DNA of 64,000 nucleotides from Limibacillus halophilus (GCF_014191775.1 NZ_JACHXA010000008.1:1-64000); one strand, 5' to 3'; shown: positions 9,477-20,156, counted from the stretch's first letter. Program-made: numbers and translations. The notes: generated from the sequence alone by a model not told the origin.

Positions 9477-10745
9477 CTACTCCTTCTCGTCGTCGTATCT
9501 GGCGCTGAACAGACCTTTGATCAAGCGTTCGAGCGCGGCGCGTTCCTCAGGCTGTTGGCGACCAAGCCCACGCGCCATCGCAGTCAGTCGCTCCAACAGC
9601 TGCTGCCGCAGCAGGCTGACGGCCGAGCCCTCTCCCGCCGATAGGGCATCAGCTTCCAGGGCGCGCAGCCCTATCTCCGCCTCGCGCAGCAGAGCCGCCG
9701 TTTCACGGCCCGAGAGCCGGAGACGCCACCGTTCCAACTCTTCCGCCAAGATCGTTTTTGCATCCTCAAGCGCTAGACGTCGACGGGATTGTCCTGCCAA
9801 AGCCAAGCCTTCCAGATCGTCGAAATCATAAAGGAAAATATCCTCCAACTCTCCAGCACTCGGATTGACATCGCCGGGCACACCTCCGTCGATGACCAAT
9901 ATCGGCCTGTGTCGCCTTGCCTTTATGACACGGCGCAGCAAATCCGGCTCCAGACTGTAATGTGCGGAGGCCATGCCTGTGATGACGATCTCCGCTTCCG
10001 CCAGCGCCTGCTCCCTTTCTTCCCAACGGCGGGCATGGGCGCCCAATCGCAGGGCTGCGGCATCGGCGCGCGGCCCGTTTGGGTGGCAAACCAGCACTTG
10101 CTGAACGCCTACAGATTGGAAGGGACCGACGAAAAGCTCTAGCCCCTCGCCCAATCCGAGCAGCAGCAGGCGGCAGGAGTCCAGTTTGCCATGCAGGTCG
10201 CGCGCGACCTGCAGCGCGGCGGACGCCATGGTTACGGCACGCTCGCCCAGTGCCGTTTCGCTGCGCACCCGCTTGGCTGCGGCAAATGCTGCCTGAAATG
10301 CTTCCACAAGGGGTGGCGAAAGAAGTCCGGCCTCCTCGGCCAGACGCTCGGCCTTACGAACCTGTCCCAGAACCTGCGGCTCACCGGGCATCGCACTTTC
10401 GAGCGAAGCGGCGATACGCCAGAGATGGAGCAGCGCCTCCTCTCCCGACAAACGGTATAGGGAATCGCCAAGACGGCGCGATTCGGCACCGGCGAGCGAG
10501 GCTAGCCAACGCCGCGCCGCCTGTTCGTCTTCTCGTTGCTCCGCGGGCAGGATCACGTCGATCCGTTCACAAGTGGCGATCAGAACCGCGGCCTTGAGCC
10601 CCGCCGCAGCTAAAGCGCCAAGCCCCTCTTCCGTTGAAATCTCATCCTGGAACAGGCGATCACGCAGGACCTCCGGCGCGGATCGGTAATCGATTCCGAT
10701 CAGCAGCAAATCTTTGCCATGCCGTGAGCCGGCCACAGGGGGCAC
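9477..10745 (-). CDS. hemA: Glutamyl-tRNA reductase, divergent
   Basis: Family member predicted to reduce glutamyl-tRNA(Glu) to glutamate-1-semialdehyde, the first step of C5 tetrapyrrole synthesis. Visible matches are GIDYRSAP (GINHKTAP in E. coli), the nucleophile Cys59 in ATCERID (STCNRTE), [11 protein letters not shown] and GEPQVLGQV, a GLGEGLEL nucleotide loop, and the C-terminal helical dimerisation tail. Several positions differ from the usual motif: Asn after the catalytic Cys is Glu, and the NRT after the Rossmann strand is absent. It starts with GTG 8 bases after hisS, with no clear ribosome site. Many alphaproteobacteria use 5-aminolevulinate synthase instead, so activity is uncertain. 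Confidence 0.82.
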   Translation of the reverse strand: MPPVAGSRHGKDLLLIGIDYRSAPEVLRDRLFQDEISTEEGLGALAAAGLKAAVLIATCERIDVILPAEQREDEQAARRWLASLAGAESRRLGDSLYRLSGEEALLHLWRIAASLESAMPGEPQVLGQVRKAERLAEEAGLLSPPLVEAFQAAFAAAKRVRSETALGERAVTMASAALQVARDLHGKLDSCRLLLLGLGEGLELFVGPFQSVGVQQVLVCHPNGPRADAAALRLGAHARRWEEREQALAEAEIVITGMASAHYSLEPDLLRRVIKARRHRPILVIDGGVPGDVNPSAGELEDIFLYDFDDLEGLALAGQSRRRLALEDAKTILAEELERWRLRLSGRETAALLREAEIGLRALEADALSAGEGSAVSLLRQQLLERLTAMARGLGRQQPEERAALERLIKGLFSARYDDEKE

Positions 10746-10753
10746 CCGGCCGG

Positions 10754-11992
10754 CTAGCGGAAACGAGCGAGGTGATCGGCCAGCTTGTCCAGGGAAACGA
10801 GCTGCTGCTCACCGCTATCTAAGTCGCGCACCGCCGCGGCCGACTGCGCCAACTCGTCCTCGCCCAGAATGACAGCTGCGCGCGCTTGAATCTTGTTCGC
10901 CCGCTTCATGCGCTTCTTCATGTTCCCGGAGTAACCGAGGTCGACTTGTAAACCCGACCGTCTCAGACGATCCGAAAGGACCAGTGCCTTCGCCTCGGCC
11001 TCGGATCCCAAAGGTATCACGGCGATGGGACGAGGGGCCGGCGCCACGTCCGCCACCAGCATGGAAAGACGCTCGATCCCTGCGGCCCAGCCAATACCGG
11101 GGATTTCTGGCCCTCCCATCATCTCCATCAGTCCGTCGTAGCGCCCCCCGGCCATGACCGCGCTTTGCGCACCCAGTTCGGTGGTGGTGAACTCGAAGGC
11201 CGTATGTGTGTAGTAATCAAGCCCGCGCACCAGCCTGGGATTAAGTTTGTAGGAGATACCGAGGGCTGTGATTCCAGCGAGAACTTGCGCAAAGAAATCC
11301 TGGCTCTCTTGATTCAGGAACTCCCCGAACAACGGCGCACCTTCCACCAACCGACGGTCGCCTTCATCCTTGGAATCGAGGATACGCAGCGGATTTCGAC
11401 CCAAACGATCGCGGCTATCCTCCGAAAGTCGGTCGAGGTGGGCGCTGAAGTATTCCACCAAAGCCGCCCGGTAGGCCTTACGGCTTTCAGGGTCGCCCAA
11501 CGTGTTGATTTCCAAAGTCGTGCGCCCTTGCAAACCCAGGGCGTCGAGAATCGCCTGTCCTGTCGCGATCACCTCGACATCGGCGAGCGGTTCGGGAACG
11601 CCGATCAATTCCACGCCGATTTGATGAAACTGCCGGTAACGGCCCTTCTGCGGGCGCTCGTGACGGAACATCGGCCCTGCGTAGAAATATTTGAGCGGCA
11701 AGTCCTGGCGCAATCCGTTGGAAAGCACTGCGCGCACGACACCGGCGGTATTTTCAGGCCGCAGCGTGATCTCTTCGCCATCCTTCATTGAGAAGGTGTA
11801 CATCTCCTTGGTAACGATATCGGAGGTGTCGCCCAGCGTGCGCTTGAAGACCGTTGTGTCCTCGAAAATTGGCGTCGCCATTTCCAGAAAACCATAGCGC
11901 TCGGCCATCTCCTGGGCGCGCTCGACCACCGCGCGATGTCTGCGCATGTCCTCGGGCAAAAGATCGCGAGTCCCCCGGATCGGCTGCAACAC
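10754..11992 (-). CDS. hisS: Histidyl-tRNA synthetase
   Basis: Class II aminoacyl-tRNA synthetase that charges tRNA(His). The N-terminus has IRGTRDLLPED and the motif 2 region with RHERPQKGRYRQFHQ. The histidine-specific loop GLDYYTHTAFEF follows, then motif 3 with GGRYDGLM and GIGWAAGIERL. An HGTP anticodon-binding domain closes the protein (about 320-412). The length of 412 aa is ordinary. It lies 25 bases after ispG and 8 before hemA on the same strand, so it is part of the long minus-strand operon. Confidence 0.97.
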   Translation of the reverse strand: MLQPIRGTRDLLPEDMRRHRAVVERAQEMAERYGFLEMATPIFEDTTVFKRTLGDTSDIVTKEMYTFSMKDGEEITLRPENTAGVVRAVLSNGLRQDLPLKYFYAGPMFRHERPQKGRYRQFHQIGVELIGVPEPLADVEVIATGQAILDALGLQGRTTLEINTLGDPESRKAYRAALVEYFSAHLDRLSEDSRDRLGRNPLRILDSKDEGDRRLVEGAPLFGEFLNQESQDFFAQVLAGITALGISYKLNPRLVRGLDYYTHTAFEFTTTELGAQSAVMAGGRYDGLMEMMGGPEIPGIGWAAGIERLSMLVADVAPAPRPIAVIPLGSEAEAKALVLSDRLRRSGLQVDLGYSGNMKKRMKRANKIQARAAVILGEDELAQSAAAVRDLDSGEQQLVSLDKLADHLARFR

Positions 11993-12017
11993 GGCGGTGA
12001 TCTCCCTCTGCTTACGG

Positions 12018-13172
12018 CTAGGATGCAGCTACGCGGGGGGCATCGCCAGCCGATCCCTCGGCCTCTTTGCTCGCTCCCTGCGCTTCTATCTCGGCGGCTT
12101 TCTGCTCTACCATCTTCACCAGATGGTCGACAATATCTCCATCTTTCAAACGGTGATCGGGTAGACCGGCCACATAAACCTGATGGGTTCCGCGACCGCC
12201 CCCGGTAAAGCCGATATCGGTCATGGTCGCTTCACCTGGACCGTTCACCACGCAGCCGATCACAGAAAGCGTCATTGGTGTGGTGATGTGCGCCAGGCGC
12301 TTTTCAAGAACCTCAACGGTCTTGATCACGTCGAACTGCTGGCGCGCGCAAGACGGACAGGAAATCACATTGACGCCGCGGTGGCGTAATCCCAGCGCCT
12401 TGAGAATATCGAAACCGACCTTGACCTCTTCCACCGGATCAGCCGAGAGGGACACGCGGATCGTATCGCCAATGCCCGCCCACAGCAGGTTCCCAAGTCC
12501 GATCGAGGACTTTACGGTGCCGCTCCGTAGCCCGCCAGCCTCGGTGATACCAATATGCAGCGGGTAATCACAGGCGTCTGCCAACTGCTGATACGCCGCC
12601 ACCGCCAGGAATACATCCGAGGCCTTGCAGGAAATCTTGATCTCCTGAAAGTCATTGTCTTCCAGGATCCGGATGTGATTGAGCGCGCTTTCAACCATGG
12701 CTTCCGGACAGGGTTCGCCAAATCGCTCAAGCAACTCGCGCTCCAATGAGCCGGCATTGACGCCAATGCGGATCGAGCAGCCATGGTCCTTGGCCGCACG
12801 CACCACCTCGCGTACCCGCGCCGCCGAGCCGATATTGCCTGGGTTGATGCGCAGGCAGGCAGCACCTGCCTCCGCCGCTTCGATCGCGCGTTTATAGTGA
12901 AAATGGATGTCTGCGACGATGGGGACCGTTACCTCGCCCACAATGCTCCGCAAGGCCTTGGTCGAGGCCTCGTCGGGGCAGGACACCCGAACGATATCCG
13001 CGCCCGCGACCTCAAGCGCGCGAATTTGCGCAATGGTCGCCCCCGCATCGGCCGTAAGCGTATTGGTCATGGATTGCACGGTGATCGGCGCATCGCCGCC
13101 CACCGGCACCTTGCCGACGTAAACCTGCCGCGACTTGCGGCGTTCAATGTGGCGGTATGGGCGATGGTTCAT
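12018..13172 (-). CDS. ispG: 4-hydroxy-3-methylbut-2-en-1-yl diphosphate synthase
   Basis: Iron-sulfur enzyme of the MEP isoprenoid pathway that converts methylerythritol cyclodiphosphate to HMBPP. The N-terminal TIM barrel begins with [15 protein letters not shown]. The 4Fe-4S ligands are the two cysteines of SCPSCARQ and the one in GCVVNGPGE near the C-terminus. Start Met at 13172 is the first residue of the family alignment and gives 384 aa. A longer frame to 13346 would overlap rodZ and adds unrelated sequence. It follows rodZ, an order seen in many proteobacteria. Confidence 0.96.
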   Translation of the reverse strand: MNHRPYRHIERRKSRQVYVGKVPVGGDAPITVQSMTNTLTADAGATIAQIRALEVAGADIVRVSCPDEASTKALRSIVGEVTVPIVADIHFHYKRAIEAAEAGAACLRINPGNIGSAARVREVVRAAKDHGCSIRIGVNAGSLERELLERFGEPCPEAMVESALNHIRILEDNDFQEIKISCKASDVFLAVAAYQQLADACDYPLHIGITEAGGLRSGTVKSSIGLGNLLWAGIGDTIRVSLSADPVEEVKVGFDILKALGLRHRGVNVISCPSCARQQFDVIKTVEVLEKRLAHITTPMTLSVIGCVVNGPGEATMTDIGFTGGGRGTHQVYVAGLPDHRLKDGDIVDHLVKMVEQKAAEIEAQGASKEAEGSAGDAPRVAAS

Positions 13173-13287
13173 CGTCAACTCTAGACGCTTCTCTTCTACA
13201 ATGGAAACTCGTGCCGCAGATGCTTGTCCGCTTGCACCCGGAACATGCGCCGAAGCGGCGGCAGTTTCAAGGCTGTGCTGCTCTTTC

Positions 13288-14427
13288 CTACTGCGCGAGA
13301 CGGTTTCGCAAAGCTTCGGGGTCGAGTGAAATCTTGCGCAGCACACGGCCTAGATCGCCCAGTGGCGACAGGGTTGCGCCGTCCAGCTCTACGGTCACTC
13401 CACCGGCATTTCCGACATCCAGCAACAAACCGGGGCGATCAGGGACCCGGTAGCGATCACCCGCTTGCAAAATGCGCGTCATTAATAGAGACCCGTCGGC
13501 TTCTCGAATTTGCACCCAAGCGTCGCTGCTCGCCACCAACACAACGCGGCTAGCGACGTCCGTCGCCCCAAGGGTGCGGCCCTCGCTATCCGCCGTGGTG
13601 TTCTGAAGGCTTTGCGCAGGTATTGGCGGCGGCGCCACTGCCACGTCCGATGACGGTTCCGGGGCAGACGTTTGGTCAAGCGGTAAAGCCGATCCCGCGG
13701 CTGAAGTCTCCTCGGTCACACCCCCTGCAGGTTGTTCCGCCGGTGCCGGCAAGGCGTCTTGCGGTGCTTGTTCTGGCAGTTCGGTGGGCGTAGGTATTTC
13801 AACCAGCGACGGCACCTCGGGCGTCATCGCCGTCTCGGCTGCAGGCTGTTGTTCAAGGCGCGGCCCGGCATTGGGCTCAACCCTCATTTCGCTTTGTGAT
13901 TGGGTATTTACCGTCGGATCGCTTTGCACCTCCGGCACAGGATCGACCAATGGTTTGAGTTCCTCGGGAACGGCTTCCACACTGTCGGCGAAGCTGCGCT
14001 CTTCCTGACCAAAGTAACTCCATGCGCCATATCCCAAGGCAATCAGGATCAAGGCAATCAGGATCAAGGCCCCGCCGGGGATATGACCTTCTCGTGGCGG
14101 CGTCGGGAATCGTAGAGACCGGCGTTCCAAACCGGCGAATTCGGCCTTGAAACGCTTCACGACCTCCGCGCTGTCCAGCCTCAGATAGTCCGCATAGGTC
14201 CGCACAAAACCGATGGCGTAGGCTTCGCCGGGTAAGTCGTCGTAACGGCCTTCTTCCATCGCGGCGACATAAACGGAACGGATACGAAGCGCTCCGGCCA
14301 CATCCTGCTGGTCCAGTTCGTAGGATTCCCGTGTTTCGCGGAGCAACCGTCCTACCGTGGGACGAACCTCGGGCAAGGCTTCATCGTCCAACTGATGCTG
14401 CTCAAATTCGTCATCAAGGTTCGACAT
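13288..14427 (-). CDS. rodZ: RodZ-like helix-turn-helix membrane protein
   Basis: Bitopic membrane protein that links the MreB cytoskeleton to the cell-wall machinery in the family. It has a Cro/C1-type helix-turn-helix of the HTH_25 kind (about 26-95, with [19 protein letters not shown]) and a transmembrane helix (about 117-138). A long Pro/Glu/Ala/Ser linker (about 140-280) leads to a C-terminal DUF4115 periplasmic domain (about 290-365). The transmembrane helix is built on a 15-base tandem duplication (LILIA twice). It is 379 aa, upstream of ispG as in many proteobacteria. Confidence 0.85.
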   Translation of the reverse strand: MSNLDDEFEQHQLDDEALPEVRPTVGRLLRETRESYELDQQDVAGALRIRSVYVAAMEEGRYDDLPGEAYAIGFVRTYADYLRLDSAEVVKRFKAEFAGLERRSLRFPTPPREGHIPGGALILIALILIALGYGAWSYFGQEERSFADSVEAVPEELKPLVDPVPEVQSDPTVNTQSQSEMRVEPNAGPRLEQQPAAETAMTPEVPSLVEIPTPTELPEQAPQDALPAPAEQPAGGVTEETSAAGSALPLDQTSAPEPSSDVAVAPPPIPAQSLQNTTADSEGRTLGATDVASRVVLVASSDAWVQIREADGSLLMTRILQAGDRYRVPDRPGLLLDVGNAGGVTVELDGATLSPLGDLGRVLRKISLDPEALRNRLAQ

Positions 14428-14571
14428 GGGAATGAAAAGCTTCCTTCAAGGCAGTGGACCGGCTTGTCCGACTACTTCTTCCTGTTTCTAGCAAAGCGAT
14501 TGGGCTTACGGCAAACTTCTTAAAAGCTTTTGCGGCCTGCCGACGCGGATGCGGGGAAACACGCTGCCAGA

Positions 14572-16863
14572 TCAGAAGGGTATGCCGCGATCCAACGCAT
14601 AGGCACGCAAGACACCACGTACGCTTCGTGTTCGCAAGCCTGCAAGATGTTGCACCAGATCCGTCACCTCGGCGACATTCAATGCGCGGACGGTCTGCTT
14701 GACAGGTGCGATCGAGCCCGCACTCATCGACAGACGCCTGATTCCGCAACCGATCAAAGCCAGGGCCTCCAAGGGGTGCCCAGCCATTTCCCCGCAAAGA
14801 GTCACGGGCACATTCGCAGCGTTTGCTTGAGCGGTCAGGTCGCTCAGCAGCCTGAGCATTGGCGGAGAAAGGCTGTCGAAGCGCCGGGTCAATCTCGGAT
14901 TTCCCCGGTCGGCGGCAAACACGAACTGGAAGAGATCATTGCTACCGATGGACAGGAAATCGATCGAAGGCAACAGCTTTTCCAGTTGCCACAGCAAGGC
15001 AGGAACCTCCAGCATCGCGCCGAGCTTGATCTCGCTTGGCGCTGCGGTGCCACGCGCGATTTCGCGTGCCAACTCCCGCTCGACCATTCCACGCGCTGCA
15101 TCAAACTCCGAGATATCGGTAACCATCGGGAACATGATTCGCAGCTCCCGGCCTTTGGCTGCACGAATCAACGCCTGCAGTTGGAGCCTTAGCATCACCG
15201 GTCGGTCGAGTGTCATGCGCAGGGCGCGCCATCCCATGGCCGGGTTCTCTTCCTTCTCCATGGTCAGATAGGGCAAGGGTTTGTCACCCCCGACATCAAG
15301 CGTGCGGAAAGTCACCGGCCGCGACCCCGTTTGTTCGAACACCTTGCTGTAGAGGGCTTGTTGATCCTCAACGCCTGGAAAAGCATCGCGGACCATGAAA
15401 GGAATCTCGGTGCGGTAGAGACCGATACCTGTGGCACCGCACTCGTCCAGGTGCGGCAAATCGATCAGCAGTCCGGCATTCATCAATAGTTCGACCGTTA
15501 CCGAATCTTGGCTGACGGCCGGCAGGTTGCGCACCGCCGCCATTTCGGCTTTGCGCTTTTCTTGCAAGGCCAGCGATGCCTTGAAAGTTTGTTTGATACC
15601 CTGGTTGGGGCGGGCAAACACCTGGCCGTTCTGTCCATCGACGATCACCGAGTCTCCAGCCCGGATACGGCTTAGTGCTCCTTCACAACGGCCAATCGTC
15701 GGCAGGCCGAGTGCGCGTGCAACGATCGCGACATGCGCGGTTTTGCTCCCCTCCTCCAAGACCACCGCGCGCAAACGCTTGCGGTCATAATCCAACAGTT
15801 CGGCTGGCCCCAGGGTGCGAGCAATCAGGATCGTTTCGTCCGGCAGGTTCCGCGAAGACCCTTCCGTCCCGGACAAGTGCTGAAGCAACCTGTAGGCAAG
15901 GTCTTCCAAATCGGCGAGGCGCTCACGAATGTAAGGGTCGCGCACCTTCATCATGCGCTGATGCGTATCGTTCTTGATCCGCTCCACCGCCGCCTCGGCC
16001 GTCAAACCGCTGTTGATTACGTCACGGATACGCTCCAACCAACCGCGATCGTGCGCGAACATGCGATAGCTCTCCAAAACCTCGCCCTGCTCGTCGTCGA
16101 GATTCTTGTCCATCCGCGCCAGCATGCGATCCACGGCGCGGCGCATGTCCCCCACGGCTTCATCGAGGCGCGCAATTTCGGCCTCGGGGTCCTCGGCCAC
16201 AACTTGGTTGATCACTATGCCCCATTGGTGCAGGACGGCCCGCCCCATGGCCATGCCTTCGTTCAGCACCAAACCGCCGATCCGAACAGGGAGCAAGGCG
16301 GAGCCTTCGACACTGCGGCCTTCCTCCAAGGTGATGACCTCGCCGCTCCCGAACAGCTCTGCCAGGACCATGGCCACCGTTTCCAGCGTTTCTATCTCTT
16401 CCTCGCCATAGCTTCGCTGGGTCCGGTTCTGCACAACGAGAACACCCAAAACACGCGCCCCGAGTTGAATCGGCACACCGCAGAACGAGTGGTAAAGCTC
16501 TTCCCCGGTTTCCGGGCGATAGGCGAAGTTCGTGTGTTGCTGGGCGTCGGAAAGAGCCAGAGGCTCGGCGGTCAGGGCAATTTGCCCGACAAGGCCTTCA
16601 CCCAGTCGCAACCGGGTGCTGTGTACGGCTTCAGGCCGCAGTCCTTCGGTGGCGTAAAGTTCAAGAACTTCACCGGCGCGCATGGCATAAATCGAGCAAA
16701 CCTCGGCAACCATGTTCGCGGCAATCAGCTTGACGACCCGGTCCAGGCGAGATTGGACCAACCCGCCGCTTTTCATCGCATCCCTCAGAAGGCGAAGCAA
16801 GCGCCTGGAACCGGCCCAGTCTAGGGACTGTGGCGCGCTCCTTGGGGGCTCCGGGGGGGTCAT
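14572..16863 (-). CDS. ptsP: Phosphoenolpyruvate-protein phosphotransferase of the nitrogen PTS (EI-Ntr)
   Basis: First enzyme of the regulatory PTS-Ntr phosphorelay: it takes phosphate from PEP and passes it to NPr. An N-terminal GAF domain (about 30-170) senses glutamine in characterised members. Then come the PEP-utiliser N-terminal domain, the swivelling domain with phospho-His377 in SKTAHVAIVAR, and the TIM-barrel PEP-binding domain with GIGLYRTEIPFM and GSNDLFQF. Start Met 16863 gives 763 aa and lies 7 bases past the lysC stop; a start at 16947 would overlap lysC. Adjacency to lysC is common in alphaproteobacteria. Confidence 0.95.
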   Translation of the reverse strand: MTPPEPPRSAPQSLDWAGSRRLLRLLRDAMKSGGLVQSRLDRVVKLIAANMVAEVCSIYAMRAGEVLELYATEGLRPEAVHSTRLRLGEGLVGQIALTAEPLALSDAQQHTNFAYRPETGEELYHSFCGVPIQLGARVLGVLVVQNRTQRSYGEEEIETLETVAMVLAELFGSGEVITLEEGRSVEGSALLPVRIGGLVLNEGMAMGRAVLHQWGIVINQVVAEDPEAEIARLDEAVGDMRRAVDRMLARMDKNLDDEQGEVLESYRMFAHDRGWLERIRDVINSGLTAEAAVERIKNDTHQRMMKVRDPYIRERLADLEDLAYRLLQHLSGTEGSSRNLPDETILIARTLGPAELLDYDRKRLRAVVLEEGSKTAHVAIVARALGLPTIGRCEGALSRIRAGDSVIVDGQNGQVFARPNQGIKQTFKASLALQEKRKAEMAAVRNLPAVSQDSVTVELLMNAGLLIDLPHLDECGATGIGLYRTEIPFMVRDAFPGVEDQQALYSKVFEQTGSRPVTFRTLDVGGDKPLPYLTMEKEENPAMGWRALRMTLDRPVMLRLQLQALIRAAKGRELRIMFPMVTDISEFDAARGMVERELAREIARGTAAPSEIKLGAMLEVPALLWQLEKLLPSIDFLSIGSNDLFQFVFAADRGNPRLTRRFDSLSPPMLRLLSDLTAQANAANVPVTLCGEMAGHPLEALALIGCGIRRLSMSAGSIAPVKQTVRALNVAEVTDLVQHLAGLRTRSVRGVLRAYALDRGIPF

Positions 16864-16870
16864 CGCCCGA

Positions 16871-18091
16871 TCAGGCCGCGTCCAGTCCGTAGGCCGTATG
16901 AAGGCTTCGAAGGGCGAGTTCGGTGTACTCCTCCGCAACCAGGACACTAACCTTGATCTCGGACGTCGAAATCACCTGGATGTTGATGCCCTTGTCAGCC
17001 AAGGCCTTGAACATCGTCTGAGCGACACCGGCATGGCTGCGCATGCCGACGCCGATTACCGAAACTTTGACCACGTCGCGGTCCGCCAGCAGATCACTGT
17101 AGCCAATGGTTTGGCTCTGGCTGCGCAGCACTTCGACGGCGCGGTTCAGGTCGGTCTTATTGACGGTGAAGGTGAGATCGGTTTTCTCGCCTGTCGCCGA
17201 GATATTTTGGACGATCATGTCCACGTTGATCGATGCATCGGTCAGCGGTCCGAAAATCGACGCCGCGATACCCGGGCGATCCGGCACTTCCCGCAAAGTG
17301 ATCTTTGCCTCATCCCGGCTGTAGGCAATGCCGCTTACCATTTCCTGTTCCACGATCTCGTCCTCATCCACCACCAGGGTGCCAGGCGTGTCCTTGAAGC
17401 TGGAAAGCACCTGGACGCGCACGCCTTCCTTCATGGCCAATTCGACAGAGCGGGTCTGCAAGACCTTGGCGCCCTGGGAGGCCATCTCCAGCATTTCTTC
17501 ATAAGTAATCTTATCGAGCTTACGAGCCCTGGCAACGATTCGCGGATCCGTCGTGTAGACCCCGTCGACATCGGTATAAATATCGCAGCGATCGGCCTTG
17601 AGGGCGGCGGCCAGCGCCACCGCCGAAGTGTCCGAGCCGCCACGACCGAGAGTCGTGATCCGGCCTTGCGGGTCAACACCCTGAAAACCTGCGACCACCG
17701 CCACCTGACCCTCGCCGAATCGCCGGATCATGTCCTGTGTATCGATCGATTGAATGCGCGCGCTGCCGTGGGCCATGTCGGTGCACAGCGGTATCTGCCA
17801 ACCAAGCCAGGACCGCGCCGATACACCCATCGACTGCAAGGTGATGGCAAGCAATCCAACCGTTACCTGCTCGCCGGTCGAAACCACGACGTCGTATTCC
17901 CGAAGATCGAACAGATTGGAAGCGGTTTCGCACAGATTGACCAGGCGGTTCGTTTCACCGGCCATGGCCGATACGACCACCGCCACCTCATTACCGGAAT
18001 CAACTTCGCGTTTGACGCGCTGCGCCACGTTGGCGATTCGATCAAGATCCGCCACCGAGGTACCGCCGAATTTCATGACAATCCGGGCCAT
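16871..18091 (-). CDS. lysC: Aspartate kinase
   Basis: Phosphorylates L-aspartate, the first committed step to lysine, threonine, methionine and diaminopimelate. The kinase domain opens with KFGGTSVAD (8-16) and has the [14 protein letters not shown] substrate loop. Two ACT domains (about 265-405) give feedback control by end-product amino acids. At 406 aa it matches the short monofunctional class. It heads the minus-strand block that continues into ptsP 7 bases later, and is divergent from ubiG across 150 bases. Confidence 0.97.
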   Translation of the reverse strand: MARIVMKFGGTSVADLDRIANVAQRVKREVDSGNEVAVVVSAMAGETNRLVNLCETASNLFDLREYDVVVSTGEQVTVGLLAITLQSMGVSARSWLGWQIPLCTDMAHGSARIQSIDTQDMIRRFGEGQVAVVAGFQGVDPQGRITTLGRGGSDTSAVALAAALKADRCDIYTDVDGVYTTDPRIVARARKLDKITYEEMLEMASQGAKVLQTRSVELAMKEGVRVQVLSSFKDTPGTLVVDEDEIVEQEMVSGIAYSRDEAKITLREVPDRPGIAASIFGPLTDASINVDMIVQNISATGEKTDLTFTVNKTDLNRAVEVLRSQSQTIGYSDLLADRDVVKVSVIGVGMRSHAGVAQTMFKALADKGINIQVISTSEIKVSVLVAEEYTELALRSLHTAYGLDAA

Positions 18092-18241
18092 GACCTACTG
18101 TCCTGCTCTGCCGTCACTGGAGCCTTGCAACCTTGCCGCACCATGACAGGCTTCGCTTGTCGGCGCACGCGGGGCTATCCATACTCAATGGAGCGGCTAA
18201 AATGCAAGGCCGCCCGGACTTTAGCAGGGAATTATTTCTCC

Positions 18242-18994
18242 ATGACGACAACAAAAAGCGCCGCCAGCGTCGATACGCAGGAAATCGAAAAGTTCGCGGC
18301 ACAGGCCGAAGCCTGGTGGGACCCTAAAGGGAACTTCCGGCCCTTGCATCGTTTGAACCCGACGCGCTTGGAGTTCATCCGTGACCGACTCGCCGCACAT
18401 TTCGACCGGGCGCCCCTCACCTCCAAACCTCTAAGCGGGTTAAGGCTGCTTGATCTCGGTTGCGGAGGTGGGCTGCTTTCCGAGCCCTTGGCCAGAATGG
18501 GTGCTTCCGTGACGGCCATCGATGCCGCCGCCGACGGCATTCAAGCCGCAAGAGCGCACGCAGCGGCCGGAGGATTGTCCATCGACTACCGGGTAACCAC
18601 CGCAGAAGCGCTACTGGCCGACGGGGCCCAGTTCGATGCCGTGGTATCCATGGAGGTGGTTGAGCATGTGCAGGATGTCGGCGCCTTCCTCGGTGCCGCC
18701 GCCGGGTTGGCGAAACCGGGCGGAGCTTTATTGCTTTCAACGCTCAACAGGACTCCGAAGTCGTTCATGATGGCCATTGTCGGGGCCGAATACCTGCTGC
18801 GATGGGTTCCTCGCGGCACGCACGACTGGCGGCGTTTTCTCAAACCCTCAGAGTTGGCGGAACACTTGCGCCCGAATGGCGTGGAAATCAGGGAAGTGAC
18901 CGGACTGGTTTACAACCCCTTGAGCGATTCTTGGCGTCTGGACCGCAACGATCTGGACGTCAACTACCTGCTTTATGCGGTGCGTGAGGACTGA
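18242..18994 (+). CDS. ubiG: Ubiquinone biosynthesis O-methyltransferase
   Basis: SAM-dependent enzyme that carries out both O-methylations of ubiquinone synthesis. Motif I is LLDLGCGGGLLSEPLARMGA, and the VVSMEVVEHVQD and LLSTLNRTPKSFMMAIVGAEY segments are hallmarks of UbiG. The N-terminal EIEKFAAQAEAWWDPKGNF is also typical. Start ATG 18242 is chosen from that N-terminus, giving 250 aa. The open frame extends far upstream only because it is the complement of lysC. It converges on the DUF1178 gene with 4 bases between. Confidence 0.96.
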   Translation: MTTTKSAASVDTQEIEKFAAQAEAWWDPKGNFRPLHRLNPTRLEFIRDRLAAHFDRAPLTSKPLSGLRLLDLGCGGGLLSEPLARMGASVTAIDAAADGIQAARAHAAAGGLSIDYRVTTAEALLADGAQFDAVVSMEVVEHVQDVGAFLGAAAGLAKPGGALLLSTLNRTPKSFMMAIVGAEYLLRWVPRGTHDWRRFLKPSELAEHLRPNGVEIREVTGLVYNPLSDSWRLDRNDLDVNYLLYAVRED

Positions 18995-18998
18995 TTCC

Positions 18999-19430
18999 TC
19001 AGTTCTCAGGAGCGATCCAGGGTATCGCCTGAACGTCGATACCCTCTTCCACCAGGTCCTCCGCTTCCTCCAACGAAGCCTCGCCGTAAATATTCCGCTG
19101 ATCGGCCTCGCCGTAAAATATCTTGCGGGCTTCCTCGGGAAACTGAGGTCCGACGTAGTCGCAGTTCTTCTGAACGGTTTCCTGAAGCTTCTGCAGCGCT
19201 TGGCGCACAGCCTGGTGTGCGGTCTGCTGCTTAGCCTTATCGTCGCTACGGCGTTCCTGTCCAACCGATGCGCCAAGACTTGGGGCCATCAAGGCTTTGC
19301 CGATTTCCCGCGACCCACAGGTCGGACAGGCGACAGCATCCGCCTTGCGCTGTTCTTCATAAGCAGCGCTGGAGGAGAACCACGCCTCGAAGACGTGCTC
19401 GTCTGGACAGATCAGGTCAAATACAATCAT
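18999..19430 (-). CDS. DUF1178 family protein
   Basis: Conserved proteobacterial protein without known function. The start MIVFDLICPDEHVFEAWF and the zinc-ribbon-like Cys8 with Cys35-x2-Cys38 are the signature of the family. The C-terminal half carries the conserved NCDYVGPQFPEEARKI and YGEA segments. Start Met 19430 matches the family N-terminus (143 aa). It follows the nitrilase-family gene on the same strand after a gap that holds an oppositely oriented methyltransferase gene. The usual company of nitrilase, glutaredoxin and UbiG is kept here. Confidence 0.88.
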   Translation of the reverse strand: MIVFDLICPDEHVFEAWFSSSAAYEEQRKADAVACPTCGSREIGKALMAPSLGASVGQERRSDDKAKQQTAHQAVRQALQKLQETVQKNCDYVGPQFPEEARKIFYGEADQRNIYGEASLEEAEDLVEEGIDVQAIPWIAPEN

Positions 19431-19575
19431 GGTCCTATTTGTCCTGTAGGTGCCACCCAAGGCTACCTGATGTCGCGCCAGGGGTGCCTAGCCTCTTGCA
19501 ATCAAACTGCAATACCTGAGAAATGGGCGATGCTGCGCTGAAACGCAAGCAAGAAAAAGCAAGGGAAACAGAAAG

Positions 19576-20136
19576 ATGCGGGCGCCAGACCTCCCCACAG
19601 CAAGCACCGAGTCTGAAATTGCACCCTCTCCCTGGATTTGCCGTTTCGCGAACTTAATCGAACCGGGGGGCAGTGTTCTCGACCTTGCCTGCGGCAGTGG
19701 ACGCCATAGCAAGCTGATGCTGGAGCGGGGGCACGGCGTTGTCGCTCTGGACATTGATCCTGCCAAGCTTGGCGAGCTTGCGGCACATCCAAGACTGGAA
19801 GCCATCGGTGCTGATCTGGAGGACGGCGCTCCCTGGCCGCTAGGTGGGCGGCAGTTTTCAGCCGTTATCGTGACGAACTATTTGTATCGGCCTGTGATGC
19901 CGGCAATTGTCGCAGCGGTGAAACCCGCGGGCTTGCTTCTTTACGAAACCTTTGCCGAGGGCAACGAGAAATACGGACGTCCGGCCAACCCGGATTACCT
20001 TCTGCGTCCCGGCGAACTGCTGCAACTGGCAGCGAATGCAGGCATGCGCGTCCTGGCTTATGAGGACTTGGAGGAAACCAGCCCGCGACCGGCCTGTCGG
20101 CAGAGATTGGCAGCCAGGAAAGCGACCGGCCAATAA
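19576..20136 (+). CDS. Class I SAM-dependent methyltransferase (TehB-like)
   Basis: Small methyltransferase of unknown substrate. Motif I is VLDLACGSGRHS (about 34-45), followed by acidic VVALDID (motif post I) and VIVTNYLYRP. The fold resembles TehB/thiopurine-type methylases. It is 186 aa with ATG 19576 preceded by AGGGAAACAGAAAG. It lies on the plus strand between minus-strand DUF1178 and nitrilase genes, so it interrupts what is otherwise one gene group. Confidence 0.8.
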   Translation: MRAPDLPTASTESEIAPSPWICRFANLIEPGGSVLDLACGSGRHSKLMLERGHGVVALDIDPAKLGELAAHPRLEAIGADLEDGAPWPLGGRQFSAVIVTNYLYRPVMPAIVAAVKPAGLLLYETFAEGNEKYGRPANPDYLLRPGELLQLAANAGMRVLAYEDLEETSPRPACRQRLAARKATGQ

Positions 20137-20156
20137 GCCTAACCCAAAAAGAAGGA

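Noticed and set aside
13173-13346. N-terminal extension of ispG
   Set aside because: Overlaps rodZ and precedes the conserved IspG N-terminus.
16712-18241. Long plus-strand open frame before ubiG
   Set aside because: It is the complement of lysC and the ptsP N-terminus; only 18242 onward matches a protein family (UbiG).
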